Shown: positions 1-9,979, counted from the stretch's first letter. The stretch: DNA of 64,000 nt from an uncultured Prevotellaceae bacterium (GCA_900314655.1 OMWC01000001.1:124001-188000); one strand, 5' to 3'. Numbers and translations are program-made. Notes: generated by a model from the letters alone, not told the origin.

Positions 1-1
1 T

Positions 2-1051
2 GAGATAGATGAAGTGGACAACTCCGCCTTGCGCCTGAAATTCCCGCCTTGTTTGCGGAGTGGCGATTATCCGGTAATCTGCGATGAGGTGTCAAAGAGT
101 TACCATCATCTTGTGTTTGAGCACGTAAACCTTACAATAAAGCGGGGTGAGAAAGTAGCCTTTGTGGGCAAGAACGGTGAAGGAAAGTCCACACTTGTGA
201 AGTGTATAATGGGCGAGATTCCTTTTGAAGGGAATCTGAAAATAGGCCACAATGTACAGATTGGTTATTTTGCCCAGAATCAGGCTCAACTGCTTGATGA
301 ATCGTTGACCGTTTTCGATACCATTGATCGTGTGGCCACTGGTGATGTCCGTCTTCGTATCAACGATATCCTTGGCGCTTTTATGTTCGGCGGTGAGGCT
401 TCAGAGAAAAAGGTGAAGTTTCTCAGTGGTGGTGAACGCAGTCGTTTGGCCATGATTAAGTTACTTTTGGAACCCGTGAACCTGTTGATTCTTGATGAGC
501 CTACCAATCACCTCGACATGCCATCGAAGGATGTGCTGAAGGAAGCCATAAAGGCTTTCGACGGCACGGCTATCATTGTGAGTCACGACCGTGAGTTCCT
601 TGACGGTCTTGTATCCAAGGTCTATGAGTTTGGCGGTGGCAAGGTTCGCGAATACTTGGGCGGCATTTATGACTGGATCAACAAATCTCCTCACCAACTG
701 ACGCAGGTAAATGTCGAACGTAGCGGCTCTGAAAAGAAAGCTGCAAATAATAAAGTTGCGGATTCAAAAGTTTCGTCTGCATCAGATAATGCAAACGGGT
801 CTCTCTCTTATGCAGAACGTAAGGAACTGTTGAAGAAGAAGTCGCGTTTGGAAAAGAGTATCAAGGAGGTGGAGAAGAAGATCGAAAACTTGGAAGCCCG
901 TATTGCAGAACTTGATGCGATTCTTTGTACACCGGAGGGCGCTTCGGATATGACCGTGGTTACTGAATATACTTCTACCAAACGTATCATCGATCAGGAA
1001 ACAGATCGATGGGCACAACTCTCAGAAGAGTTAGACGCGATAGAGCTTTAA
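2..1051 (+). CDS. ABC-F family ATPase, 3' part (5' end outside window)
   Basis: The reading frame is open to the left edge of the window, so this is the C-terminal half of a longer protein; ABC-F proteins usually have two ABC domains in about 530-650 residues. What remains is the second ABC domain: Walker A GKNGEGKST, signature LSGGERSRLAM, Walker B with LILDEPTNHLD, and the switch histidine in SHDREFL. After it comes a low-complexity linker rich in K, A and S and a charged C-terminal coiled coil (KKKSRLEKSIKEVEKKIE), typical of the Uup/YheS-like subgroup. These are cytosolic, ribosome-associated ATPases without membrane domains. The exact subfamily cannot be fixed without the first half. The next gene starts 47 bases downstream on the same strand. 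Confidence 0.93.
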   Translation, partial: EIDEVDNSALRLKFPPCLRSGDYPVICDEVSKSYHHLVFEHVNLTIKRGEKVAFVGKNGEGKSTLVKCIMGEIPFEGNLKIGHNVQIGYFAQNQAQLLDESLTVFDTIDRVATGDVRLRINDILGAFMFGGEASEKKVKFLSGGERSRLAMIKLLLEPVNLLILDEPTNHLDMPSKDVLKEAIKAFDGTAIIVSHDREFLDGLVSKVYEFGGGKVREYLGGIYDWINKSPHQLTQVNVERSGSEKKAANNKVADSKVSSASDNANGSLSYAERKELLKKKSRLEKSIKEVEKKIENLEARIAELDAILCTPEGASDMTVVTEYTSTKRIIDQETDRWAQLSEELDAIEL

Positions 1052-1098
1052 ACATTTTACATATATCAGCAGATAATTAATAAATAAATATAGTGATT

Positions 1099-3135
1099 AT
1101 GATTTTCAAAACAATGATGACAACCTTGCTGATTGCATCGGCAGCCATGGGCGCCGGTGCTCAGGAATTGACGTCGGGTCTTAAGATGTCTAATCTTGAC
1201 ACCTCTGTAAAGCCCCAAGATGATTTTTACCAGTATGCTTGTGGAGGCTGGATGAAGAACCATCCTCTGCCTGCTGCTTACAGCCGTTATGGCAGTTTCG
1301 ACCAGTTGCAGGAAGATAATGACAAGCGTATCAACGGTATTCTTGACGAACTCCGCAAAGGCACCTATGCCAAGGGAACCGTAGAACAGAAACTCTCTGA
1401 TTTCTACAAGCTGGCGATGGATCAGAAGCGCCGCAACAAGGAGGGTGTGCAGCCGGTAATGCCAATCATCAAGAAGATGGAGGCTGCCCAGACAAAGGAA
1501 CAGCTTTTCGAGATCCAAAAGGAACTGATGCCGTATGGCGACCAGCAGTTCATGTATATGGGTTTCGGCGCAGATGATAAGAATGCTTCACAGAACATAT
1601 TGAATATCTATCAGGGTGGTCTCACCCTCGGTCAGAAGGAGTATTATCTCGACAACGATGAGGCTACCACCAAGATTCGTGAGGCCTACAAGAAGCATAT
1701 CGTCACGATGTTCCAGCTTTTCGGTTTCAAGAAGGGCGTAGCTCAGAAGAAAATGGAGCAGGTGATGAAGATCGAGACTGCTCTTGCCAAGGTGAGCAAG
1801 AACCGCACGGAACTCCGTGATGTAGAGGCCAATTACAACAAGATGACGCTGAAGGAATTCGAACAGAAATATCCTCATGTACAACTCTCACAGTTAGCAC
1901 AGGCGGAGGGAGTTGACCTCAAGCATATTCAGGAAATGATTGTAGGACAGCCAGACTTCGTAGCCGGTGCCGACAAGGTGATTGCCGAGATGACTGCCGA
2001 CGAATATCGTGCTTATATGGAGTGGGGCGAGATAACAGGTGCTGCCAGCTATTTGAGCGATAAGGTGGTGGCAGCCAATTTCGATTTCTTCGGCAAGACA
2101 ATGCGTGGCCGTAAGGAGAACTTCCCCCTTTGGAAGCGTGCCACCAGTCAGGTGGAGAGTCAGATGGGCGAAGCACTTGGCCGCATCTATTGCGAGCGCT
2201 ATTTCCCTGCATCTTCCAAGGCTCGTATGGAACGTTTAGTGAAGAATCTGCAACTCTCTCTTGCAGAGCGTATTATGGCTCAGGACTGGATGGAAACTGA
2301 CACCAAGTTGAACGCCCTTTCCAAGCTTTCCACATTCTATGTGAAGATTGGTTATCCTGATAAGTGGAAGGATCTGTCGGCTCTTAACATTGACCCCTCG
2401 AAGAGCTTTTATGAGAATGTGCTTGAGTGCAACAAGTATCAGACCAAGCGCCATATCGACGAGAAAGCCGGTAAACCCGTTGATCGCGACGAATGGCACA
2501 TGACTCCCCAGACCGTTAACGCCTACTACAATCCCACCACCAATGAAATCTGTTTCCCTGCAGGCATCCTTCAGTATCCCTTCTTCGACCCAACGGCTGA
2601 CGATGCATTCAACTATGGTGCTATCGGAGTGGTTATCGGCCACGAGATGACGCACGGCTTTGACGATCAGGGCCGTCATTACGACAAGGTTGGTAATATG
2701 ACTGACTGGTGGACCGAAAGTGACGGTAAGAACTTTGAGGCCCGCACAGGTAAGTATGCCGACTTCTTCTCAGCTATCGAAGTGCTTCCCGGACTGAATG
2801 CCAACGGTAAGTTTACGCTTGGTGAGAACCTCGCCGACCATGGAGGTCTGCAGGTTGCCTTTAATGCTTTCAAGAACGCAACAAAGTCTGCACCTCTGAA
2901 GGAGATTGACGGACTGACAGCCGACCAGCGCTTCTTCATTGCTTATGCAGGTGTCTGGGCTGGTAATATCACCGAGGCTGAGATTCGCAACCGCACCAAG
3001 AGTGACCCCCATGCCCTGGGCCGCTGGCGTGTGAATGGAGCCCTGCCGCATATCGATATGTGGTATGAAGCCTTTGGCGTGAAGCCAGAGAACAAAATGT
3101 TCATTCCCAAGGCAGAGCGTCTGCAACTTTGGTAA
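1099..3135 (+). CDS. pepO: M13 family zinc metallopeptidase (PepO/neprilysin-like)
   Basis: 678 residues, the usual length for M13 peptidases. The zinc site HEMTH lies near residue 515 within VIGHEMTHGFDDQG, and the second zinc-ligand motif ENLADHGG is near residue 575. The N-terminus (KTMMTTLLIASAAMGAGAQ) is a Sec signal peptide with a cleavage site after GAGA, so the enzyme is exported, probably to the periplasm or outer surface. The family cleaves oligopeptides. An in-frame GTG lies two codons upstream, but the ATG at 1099 gives the natural signal peptide. A perfect hairpin terminator follows the stop. Confidence 0.95.
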   Translation: MIFKTMMTTLLIASAAMGAGAQELTSGLKMSNLDTSVKPQDDFYQYACGGWMKNHPLPAAYSRYGSFDQLQEDNDKRINGILDELRKGTYAKGTVEQKLSDFYKLAMDQKRRNKEGVQPVMPIIKKMEAAQTKEQLFEIQKELMPYGDQQFMYMGFGADDKNASQNILNIYQGGLTLGQKEYYLDNDEATTKIREAYKKHIVTMFQLFGFKKGVAQKKMEQVMKIETALAKVSKNRTELRDVEANYNKMTLKEFEQKYPHVQLSQLAQAEGVDLKHIQEMIVGQPDFVAGADKVIAEMTADEYRAYMEWGEITGAASYLSDKVVAANFDFFGKTMRGRKENFPLWKRATSQVESQMGEALGRIYCERYFPASSKARMERLVKNLQLSLAERIMAQDWMETDTKLNALSKLSTFYVKIGYPDKWKDLSALNIDPSKSFYENVLECNKYQTKRHIDEKAGKPVDRDEWHMTPQTVNAYYNPTTNEICFPAGILQYPFFDPTADDAFNYGAIGVVIGHEMTHGFDDQGRHYDKVGNMTDWWTESDGKNFEARTGKYADFFSAIEVLPGLNANGKFTLGENLADHGGLQVAFNAFKNATKSAPLKEIDGLTADQRFFIAYAGVWAGNITEAEIRNRTKSDPHALGRWRVNGALPHIDMWYEAFGVKPENKMFIPKAERLQLW

Positions 3136-3155
3136 GTCAGATTCCTAATCAAATA

Positions 3156-3190
3156 GAAAGGATGCCAAATCATGATTTTGGCATCCTTTC
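3156..3190. terminator. Rho-independent terminator after pepO
   Basis: Perfect inverted repeat GAAAGGATGCCAAA / TTTGGCATCCTTTC with a short loop. It ends the pepO transcript just ahead of the metA promoter. Confidence 0.85.
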
Positions 3191-3207
3191 TTGCTTTTTC
3201 TGCAAAA

Positions 3208-3230
3208 TAGTTGTAACTTTGCACCCAAAT
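3208..3230 (+). promoter_or_regulatory. Bacteroidota promoter of metA
   Basis: TAACTTTGCAC matches the TAnnTTTG -7 element of the Bacteroidota primary sigma factor, about 25 bases ahead of the metA ATG at 3248. Confidence 0.7.
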
Positions 3231-3247
3231 CATAAGTAAATACAAAT

Positions 3248-4165
3248 ATGCCTTTAAGAATACCCGATAGACTTCCCGCAATTGATATCCTGAAGAAGGA
3301 GAATATCTTCGTGATGGACGACACCCGTGCTCATACACAGGATATCCGTCCGCTGAAGATTGTTATCCTGAACTTGATGCCGCTGAAAATTACGACCGAG
3401 ACAGACCTTATAAGGCTGTTGTCGAATACTCCTTTGCAGTTGGACATCACATTTATGAAACTGAAAAGCCATACACCCAAGAATACGCCAATAGAACATA
3501 TGATGATGTTCTATAAGGATTTTGAGGTGCTGAAGTCGCAGAAGTTTGACGGTATGATTATTACGGGTGCACCCGTAGAGCAATTCGCTTTTGAGGACGT
3601 GACATACTGGGATGAGATGAAGGCCATCTTCGACTGGGCGAAGACCCACGTGCAGAGCACACTCTATATCTGTTGGGCAGCCCAGGCTGGCCTGTATTAT
3701 TATTATGGTATTCCGAAGTATCCTTTGGAGAAGAAGAAGTTTGGCATCTTTCCTCAGCGTGTCATACAGCCACAGTTGCCTATCTTCCGAGGCTTCGACG
3801 ATTTCTTCTTTATGCCCCATAGCCGTCATACTGAAGTAAGACGTGAAGACATTGAAGCAAGTGAATATCTTTCCATTTTGGCAGAGGGCGAGGAGAGTGG
3901 CGTGAGTATGGTGGTAGCCCGTGGCGGCAGAGAGTTCTTTGTAACCGGCCATTTGGAGTATGCACCGAATACTCTCGATAAGGAATATCGTCGAGACATG
4001 GGAAAACGTGATGATGTGGAACTTCCCAAGTATTATTATCGCGACGATAATCCAGAGAACGAGCCTGTCGTGAAATGGAGGGCACATGCCAATCTCTTTT
4101 TCCAGAATTGGGTAAACTATTATGTTTATCAGCAAACACCATACGATATAAATCTCATAGGATAA
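3248..4165 (+). CDS. metA: Homoserine O-acyltransferase, acetyl-CoA type by its residue 111
   Basis: 305 residues, colinear with MetA. It transfers an acyl group to homoserine, the first committed step of methionine synthesis. The catalytic cysteine is C142 (YICWAAQ), and the H235/E237 pair is in TGHLEYAP. Residue 111 is glutamate (TGAPVEQF). In the family literature a Glu at this position gives acetyl-CoA use, and Gly gives succinyl-CoA use. The product is therefore probably O-acetylhomoserine, although automatic annotation usually says succinyltransferase. A TAACTTTGCAC promoter lies just upstream. The U32 gene follows after 16 bases, so the two may be cotranscribed. Confidence 0.95.
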   Translation: MPLRIPDRLPAIDILKKENIFVMDDTRAHTQDIRPLKIVILNLMPLKITTETDLIRLLSNTPLQLDITFMKLKSHTPKNTPIEHMMMFYKDFEVLKSQKFDGMIITGAPVEQFAFEDVTYWDEMKAIFDWAKTHVQSTLYICWAAQAGLYYYYGIPKYPLEKKKFGIFPQRVIQPQLPIFRGFDDFFFMPHSRHTEVRREDIEASEYLSILAEGEESGVSMVVARGGREFFVTGHLEYAPNTLDKEYRRDMGKRDDVELPKYYYRDDNPENEPVVKWRAHANLFFQNWVNYYVYQQTPYDINLIG

Positions 4166-4181
4166 AAACCAAAGACTCCGA

Positions 4182-6062
4182 GTGAAACAGACCATAGAAC
4201 TGCTGGCTCCGGCCAAAAACCTGAAATGCGGCATCGCGGCTATTGACCACGGTGCTGATGCCGTTTATATTGGGGCATCTCGTTTTGGGGCTAGGGTGGC
4301 AGCAGGGAATACGGTTGAAGATATTGCCGAATTATGCCGTTATGCCCATCCTTTCGGAGTGAAGGTCTATGTGACGGTGAACACGATTATCTATGACGAC
4401 GAACTTGAAGATACCCGGCGGTTATTGAATGAGCTTGATGCGGCAGGCGTGGATGCCATCCTTGTTCAGGATATGGCATTAGTCTCCCCTGAAATGAAAG
4501 GGAAGTTTACTCTTCATGCTTCCACCCAGACAGATAACCGCACGGCCGCTAAAGTGGCGTGGTTGCATTCATTGGGATTCAAACGGGTGGTGTTAGCCAG
4601 GGAACTGTCGGTAGAGGAAATTCGTGAGATTCACAAGCAAGTGCCTGATGTGGAACTGGAAGTGTTTGTGCATGGAGCTCTTTGCGTCAGTTATAGCGGT
4701 CAGTGTTATGCATCGCAGTATTGTTATGGGCGTAGTGCCAATCGTGGAGCTTGCGCACAATTCTGTCGCCTTCCTTTTGATCTGGTTGATAGCGACGGGC
4801 ATTTGATAGAGCAGGGCAGACATTTGCTTTCGTTGAAGGACCTCTGTCAGATAGACCATCTGGAAGAATTGATGGAGGCCGGTGCAGTATCGTTTAAGAT
4901 TGAAGGTCGCCTGAAAGATGTGGATTATGTGAAGAATGTGACGGCTGCCTATAGCCAGCGATTAAATCAGATTATTTCCCGCCATCCTGAACGTTATCAA
5001 AGAGCCTCTCAAGGCCGTTGCTCTTATACCTTTGAGCCTAATTTGAAGAAAACTTTCAATAGGGGCTTTACAACTTATTTCCTGCATGGCCGCAAGCCTG
5101 ACATATTCTCGCCCAATACTCCTAAAGCCTTAGGCGAGTATGTGGGAAGAGTGAAGGAGTTGCGGCATGACTCCTTTAATGTGGCCGGAACAGCAAGTTT
5201 TGCCAATGGCGACGGTCTGTGTTTCTTTTTAGAGGAGAGAGGAGATAGGAAAGAGAATAGGAGGGGAGAACTGGTGCTTTGCGGTTTTCGCGTGAATCGT
5301 GCGGTGGGCAACCGGCTTTATCCCTTTAAAATGCCCAAAGGCCTGAAACCAGGAATGGCGCTCTATCGTAACAATGATATCATGTTTGAACGCCTGATGG
5401 CAGGACAGACTGCGGAGCGTAAAATGCCTGTCACGATGACCCTGGAGGCTGTGGATGGAGGATTCGAACTAAACGGTCATTTCTTTGCAGCCGAGCATCA
5501 GGAGGCCCAAAAACCTCAGCGTGAGAATATCGTAAGACAACTGTCGAAACTGGGTGGAACGCCTTATGTCTGTGAGCAGGTCAGACTGATTCCAGATGAT
5601 TTCAACTATTTCATACCGAGTAGTATGCTGGCTGATTGGAGAAGGACAGTTCTGGCTCAACGTATCTCAGAAAGCGAAAGCCGTAATGATAAAGGCAAGG
5701 AGCTTTCTGATACGGATTTGTCGGATTTGAAAGTTCCCTCAATGGCTGGAGGCTTGGCGCGTAACTATCCATATTTATATAATGTATCCAATGCTAAAGC
5801 ACGTGCTTTCTATGCAGCACAAGGAGTTGCCGATGCAACAGCTATGGAGGTCTCATCTACGAAGAAATATCCTAATGGTGAACCAATCCTGATGCAATGC
5901 CGCCATTGTCTTCGTTATTCGTTGGGCTATTGTGTGAAGAACGGTGGTGATAAGCCTTTCTGGAAAGAGCCACTTTATCTTGTTTCGGATGACGGGCGCC
6001 GTTTCCGTCTGGAGTTTGATTGTAGGAATTGTCAGATGAACGTTTACGGTTGTCAGATATGA
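4182..6062 (+). CDS. U32 family protein (peptidase U32 / RlhA-like)
   Basis: 626 residues starting at GTG 4182. The N-terminal half is the U32 fold: LLAPAKNLKCGIAAIDHGAD, then the conserved cysteine-rich region SGQCYASQYCYGRSANRGACAQ cut by short gaps, then KDLCQIDHL and KIEGRLKD. A C-terminal cysteine cluster (MQCRHCLRYSLGYC and DCRNCQMNVYGC) suggests a metal or Fe-S site. Characterised relatives RlhA and TrhP hydroxylate 23S rRNA or tRNA rather than cleaving peptides, so an RNA-modification role is more likely than proteolysis. The stop overlaps the next start (ATGA), indicating translational coupling with the lipoprotein gene. Confidence 0.9.
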   Translation: MKQTIELLAPAKNLKCGIAAIDHGADAVYIGASRFGARVAAGNTVEDIAELCRYAHPFGVKVYVTVNTIIYDDELEDTRRLLNELDAAGVDAILVQDMALVSPEMKGKFTLHASTQTDNRTAAKVAWLHSLGFKRVVLARELSVEEIREIHKQVPDVELEVFVHGALCVSYSGQCYASQYCYGRSANRGACAQFCRLPFDLVDSDGHLIEQGRHLLSLKDLCQIDHLEELMEAGAVSFKIEGRLKDVDYVKNVTAAYSQRLNQIISRHPERYQRASQGRCSYTFEPNLKKTFNRGFTTYFLHGRKPDIFSPNTPKALGEYVGRVKELRHDSFNVAGTASFANGDGLCFFLEERGDRKENRRGELVLCGFRVNRAVGNRLYPFKMPKGLKPGMALYRNNDIMFERLMAGQTAERKMPVTMTLEAVDGGFELNGHFFAAEHQEAQKPQRENIVRQLSKLGGTPYVCEQVRLIPDDFNYFIPSSMLADWRRTVLAQRISESESRNDKGKELSDTDLSDLKVPSMAGGLARNYPYLYNVSNAKARAFYAAQGVADATAMEVSSTKKYPNGEPILMQCRHCLRYSLGYCVKNGGDKPFWKEPLYLVSDDGRRFRLEFDCRNCQMNVYGCQI

Positions 6063-7009
6063 AAAAGATTCTTATACTTTTTTACCTTTTTACCTTTTTG
6101 TTTCTATTTACGGGTTGTTATCGGGATAAGGCTCGCGAATTGCCTTCGCAGGATACTACAGCCGTGAAATATGTGGCACCGCAGATTGACACTGTGGCAC
6201 TCAAGCAAAAGCGTGACTCTCTGCTTTTCCTGGCGCAGCATCATTATACTGAGAACTTCAATTTCCTGGTTCGCGCAGATTCTCTTTGCCTTTACAAACA
6301 GCAGCCCGAGGAGGTGGTAAGCCAGTTGGCTACTGACTCTTTCTATGTATATAAGAATGACCCGCTGGTGGTGGCCGATATTCGTATAATGCCTGCCGAT
6401 TCTGTGGATTCCGTATGGGTACAGTTGGCGCGTGATCAGATAACATTCGGATGGATTCACGAGTCAGATTTGTTGCCAAACGTGGATCCCGATGACCCCA
6501 TATCACAGTTTATTACGGTGTTTTCCAACAATCACCTCCTTATATTCCTCGTCGTATTCATTTTTATCGGCGTAGCCTATATGGCCCGTATAGCCATCAA
6601 GCGCAATGCAAAGATTGTTCATTTCAATGACATACCCACGCCCTATCCAATGGCATTGGCATTGACCGTGGCAACCTCAGCCACGCTCTATGCTTCGATT
6701 CAGAATTTTACTCCGCAGTTATGGCGGCATTTCTATTTCCACCCCACGCTCAATCCGCTGTTAGCTCCTTTCCTGATAGCCATATTCCTGGTTTCCGTAT
6801 GGGCTATCATCATTGTCGGACTGGCTGCTGTTGACGAGGTTCGCAAGAACCTTCCTCTTGATGAGGCCATTCTGTATCTCTGCGGCTTGGTAGGTGTCTG
6901 TGCGATAGATTATATTGTCTTTACTTTTACCACCATTTACTACATTGGTTATCTTTTGCTGATAGCATATTATTGGTTTGCCATCAGGATGTATAAAAAA
7001 TCCACATAA
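6059..7009 (+). CDS. Membrane lipoprotein of unknown function
   Basis: 316 residues. The ATG at 6059 overlaps the preceding stop and gives a clear lipoprotein signal (KKILILFYLFTFLFLFTGC), so C20 or so would be lipidated. A soluble region follows, whose part around WVQLARDQITFGWIHESDLL looks SH3-like. Four or five hydrophobic segments come next, including LLIFLVVFIFIGVAYMARIA, LLAPFLIAIFLVSVWAIIIV and YYIGYLLLIAYYWFAI. I do not recognise a characterised family. Translational coupling to the U32 gene is the only context clue. Confidence 0.85.
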   Translation: MKKILILFYLFTFLFLFTGCYRDKARELPSQDTTAVKYVAPQIDTVALKQKRDSLLFLAQHHYTENFNFLVRADSLCLYKQQPEEVVSQLATDSFYVYKNDPLVVADIRIMPADSVDSVWVQLARDQITFGWIHESDLLPNVDPDDPISQFITVFSNNHLLIFLVVFIFIGVAYMARIAIKRNAKIVHFNDIPTPYPMALALTVATSATLYASIQNFTPQLWRHFYFHPTLNPLLAPFLIAIFLVSVWAIIIVGLAAVDEVRKNLPLDEAILYLCGLVGVCAIDYIVFTFTTIYYIGYLLLIAYYWFAIRMYKKST

Positions 7010-7037
7010 ATAGGGATTGCAAGTGCTGGCGAATCTT

Positions 7038-7050
7038 AGTACCTTTGCAC
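7038..7050 (+). promoter_or_regulatory. Promoter of the oxidase remnant
   Basis: TACCTTTGCAC is a TAnnTTTG -7 element, about 16 bases before ATG 7065. Confidence 0.65.
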
Positions 7051-7064
7051 TCGATTTTAGAATT

Positions 7065-7999
7065 ATGGTAAAGGAACAGAATCCAGACAAGGCAGATGTA
7101 ATGGTAGTTGGCGCAGGACTTACTGGTCTTACTACAGCTTACCGTCTGTCAAAAGTAGGTAAAAAGGTACATGTCGTAGAACAACGAAATCGCGTGGGCG
7201 GTCAGATTAGGACTTTCCGCGAAGATGGTTTTGTCTTTGAGAGTGGTCCTACTACGGGCTCCGTATCTACGCCTGAGGTGGCTGAATTCCTGAAGCTGAA
7301 GCCTGTGCCATCGGTTATGAGCATATCTCGCTGGGAGTGAAAGACGTGGAGGTGAGACCTGTTGAAGAAGGTTGGCTCACAAAGTTTGTGGACAACGAGG
7401 GCCTGCAACGTCAGATACTCAGCCTCTATGTGGTGACCACTTGCGGGGCCTATAGCCTGCCTGAAGTCTTGCCCTTCGTCAGCAAGGACCAGATGGATAG
7501 GATAGCCTCACTCCATTATGCTCCTGTGATGGAAGTGGCCGTTGGCATACGTAATGACTGGGGGGGAGACTATCGGGCCTTTGGCGGACTGGTTCCTACC
7601 TGTGAACATAAGAAAGTTTTAGGCATCCTTTATCCGTCATCCTGTTTCAAGGGGCGTGCGCCTCAAGGCGGAGTGCTCTTCTCGTTCTTTATGGGAGGCG
7701 TGAAGCAGCCAGAATTGCTCGGCCTTTCAGATCAGGAAGTGGAGACGTATGTGCTGAAGTATTTCCATGAAATGCTGAAGTTCCCATCGGATGTGAAGCC
7801 TGATCTTATCCGTATATTCCGTCATTCGCGGGCCATTCCTCAATATGAAGTGACGAGTGGTGCCCGTTTTGAAACCGTAAAGTCCTTGCAAGCGCAATAT
7901 CCCGGCCTGATTATCTGCGGTAATCTCCGCGACGGTATCGGCATGGCTCATCGTATCACGCAGGCATTCCAAATAGCATCAGAAATAAATCAACAATAA
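7065..7999 (+). pseudogene. hemG: Protoporphyrinogen oxidase with internal deletion and frameshift
   Basis: Two pieces in different frames. The first (7065-7340) has the FAD-binding start VVGAGLTGLTTAYRLSKVGKKVHVVEQRNRVGGQIRT and then runs into a stop after about 91 residues. The second is open from about 7310 to 7999 (GYEHISLGVKDVEVRP onward) and has the C-terminal part ending GLIICGNLRDGIGMAHRI, which binds the FAD ribityl end. An intact enzyme has about 450-470 residues, so roughly 130-150 central residues are missing. The junction lies near 7295-7320. The enzyme makes protoporphyrin IX in heme synthesis and could not work in this form. Either a real deletion or an assembly error explains it; the next gene shows the same kind of defect. 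The published symbol for this oxygen-dependent family is also hemY. Confidence 0.85.
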
Positions 8000-8014
8000 A
8001 AACAAAAAGAAAGA

Positions 8015-9786
8015 ATGAAAAAAAATTTGTTAATGGTAGCATTGGCCGTAGGCGCAATTCTTCCCACGATGGCATCGGGAGTGGAGAATCTTGCCGATTC
8101 GGCCCGTGTTTATGACCTTGATGAAGTTGTAGTGGTATCTCAGGCAAAAGAATTCTACCGTTTGCGTCAGCAGCCCGTCAGTTCTACGGTGTTGACGAGT
8201 AATGAAATAAGCCGTCTGGGCGTTCGAGATCTTCGTGAGTTGTCGCAGTATGTTCCATCGTTTGTCATGCCCAACTACGGCTCACGTTTCACGTCTTCCA
8301 TCTATGTTCGTGGCATTGGCTCGCGCGTGAATAGTCCTTCGATGGGTGTCTATATTGACGATATGCCACTGATCAATAAAACCGCTTTCAATACGCATCT
8401 CTAGCTTTGACGCAGGAGTTCTCTTTCAAGAGCAATAACACCAGCCGCTGGCACTGGACGTCAGGTGTCTTCGGCAGCTATTCGTGGCTGAAGGCCGTGG
8501 CTCCCAACACCTTCGGGACGGCTTTCTCCAGCATGATGGGAGGAATGGTGGGCAGCCAGATTTACAATGCGATGTTCAATTCGATGGCTGCCCGTATGGG
8601 TGAGGCTGCGGCCAAGGCTGCCATTGAGCGGGCTGGTGGCATCAATGTGAATATGGAGCTCTTCGTGCCATGTACTTTCCGCACGCCGCAGTTCAATCTC
8701 GGCATCTACCATGAGTCGAACATTGACCTCACGGATAACTTCACGGCAACGCTTGGTCTCCGTTACGACTTTACACATTCCGAGATTGACTACGACACCC
8801 GTGGTGATGCCGGTATCGACTTCAACATCATGGGTGTGGCTGCAAAGGCAGAATTGCTGAGCATCTTCAAGCACGAGGAGAAGGCTGATTTCAGCCAGCT
8901 GCTTCCCAAGTTAGGCCTTACCTATAAGTTCGACGGCGGCAGCAACGTCTATGCTACGGTGGCAAAGGGCTATCGCGCAGGCGGTTTCAACGTTCAGCTT
9001 TTCGGCGACTATATCAATACCGACGTGCAGAAGAACCTCCAGACCGTTATGGGGGAAGCCCAGCAGACACGTCAGGACGTTTACAAGGAAATCAATCACA
9101 CCGATGCTGAATACGAGGCATTGCTCGACGCTATCAAGTTTAAGCCGGAGGAGAGTTGGAACTATGAATTAGGTACTCACCTGAATCTTTTCGGTGATGC
9201 ACTCCATGCCGACCTCTCTGTGTTCTACATGCAGATTCGCAATCAGCAACTCTCAGTCTTTAACAAGGAGTATGGCTTTGGTCGCCGTATGGTCAATGCC
9301 GGAAAGAGCTACAGTTGCGGCCTGGAACTTTCGCTTCGTGGAAGTCTGGTGAACGACCACCTTACCTGGGCTGCCAACTATGGCTATACCAATGCCAAGT
9401 TTAAGGAATATGTTGACCAAGATACTGACTATAAGGACAACTATGTTCCATTCATTCCAGCCCACACCTTCTCGGCAATGGCTGATTACCGTTTCGATTT
9501 CAGCGGTTCCTTGCTGAAGGATATCACGGTTGGTGCCAACGTGAATGGCCAAGGCAAGATTTGGTGGGATGATGCCAACACCTTCTCGCAGAAACTATAT
9601 GCCGTACTTGGAGCTCATGCAGCTGCCAACTTTGGATGCGTGAACGTTGACCTTTGGGCCCGTAACATCACAGACACAAAATACGGAACCTTCGCTTTCC
9701 GTAGCGCCGCCACCGGTAAGGCAGTCTATTCTGCCCAGCGTGGTATGCCTTTCCAGATGGGCGTTGACGTGAAGATTCATTTCTAA
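8015..9786 (+). pseudogene. TonB-dependent receptor with internal deletion and frameshift
   Basis: The first piece (8015-8404) has a signal peptide (KKNLLMVALAVGAILPTMAS), then the plug domain (VVVSQAKEFYRLRQQPVSSTVL, GVRDLRELSQYVPSF, VRGIGSRVNSPSMGVYIDD), and stops after AFNTHL. The second (8407-9786, frame +2 relative to the first) starts LTQEFSFKS and carries barrel strands ending in MPFQMGVDVKIHF, with the terminal aromatic expected of an outer-membrane barrel. The rest of the plug and the first barrel strands are absent, roughly 150-200 residues compared with usual receptors. Substrate unknown; linkage to heme synthesis might suggest a porphyrin or iron compound, but that is inference. 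Confidence 0.85.
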
Positions 9787-9824
9787 GTGTTCATGCGACG
9801 TCATCCCTGCATTTAAGGCGCAGG

Positions 9825-9979
9825 GAACAAAGTAAGTTAGTTTGTTCGGCTTCTGCCCATCAGAAGCTTTGCTTCCAGACTTCAGGCGAAGTACAAACTA
9901 ATTTACTTTGTTCTTCAACGGATGATGTTTTGCTTCCCGTTTGATGATGTTTTGAGGAACAAACTAATTTACTTTGTTC
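9825..9979. repeat. Three copies of a 21-23 bp near-palindrome
   Basis: GAACAAA...TTTGTTC type units at 9825-9847 (inverted orientation), 9893-9913 and 9957-9979. The last two share ACAAACTAATTTACTTTG. Each unit is itself an imperfect palindrome with 7-base arms. The spacers hold a second inverted repeat (CAGAAGC / GCTTCCAG) and GATGATGTTTTG twice. The cluster lies between the receptor remnant and the lactate permease, whose 3' ends converge here. Confidence 0.75.
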
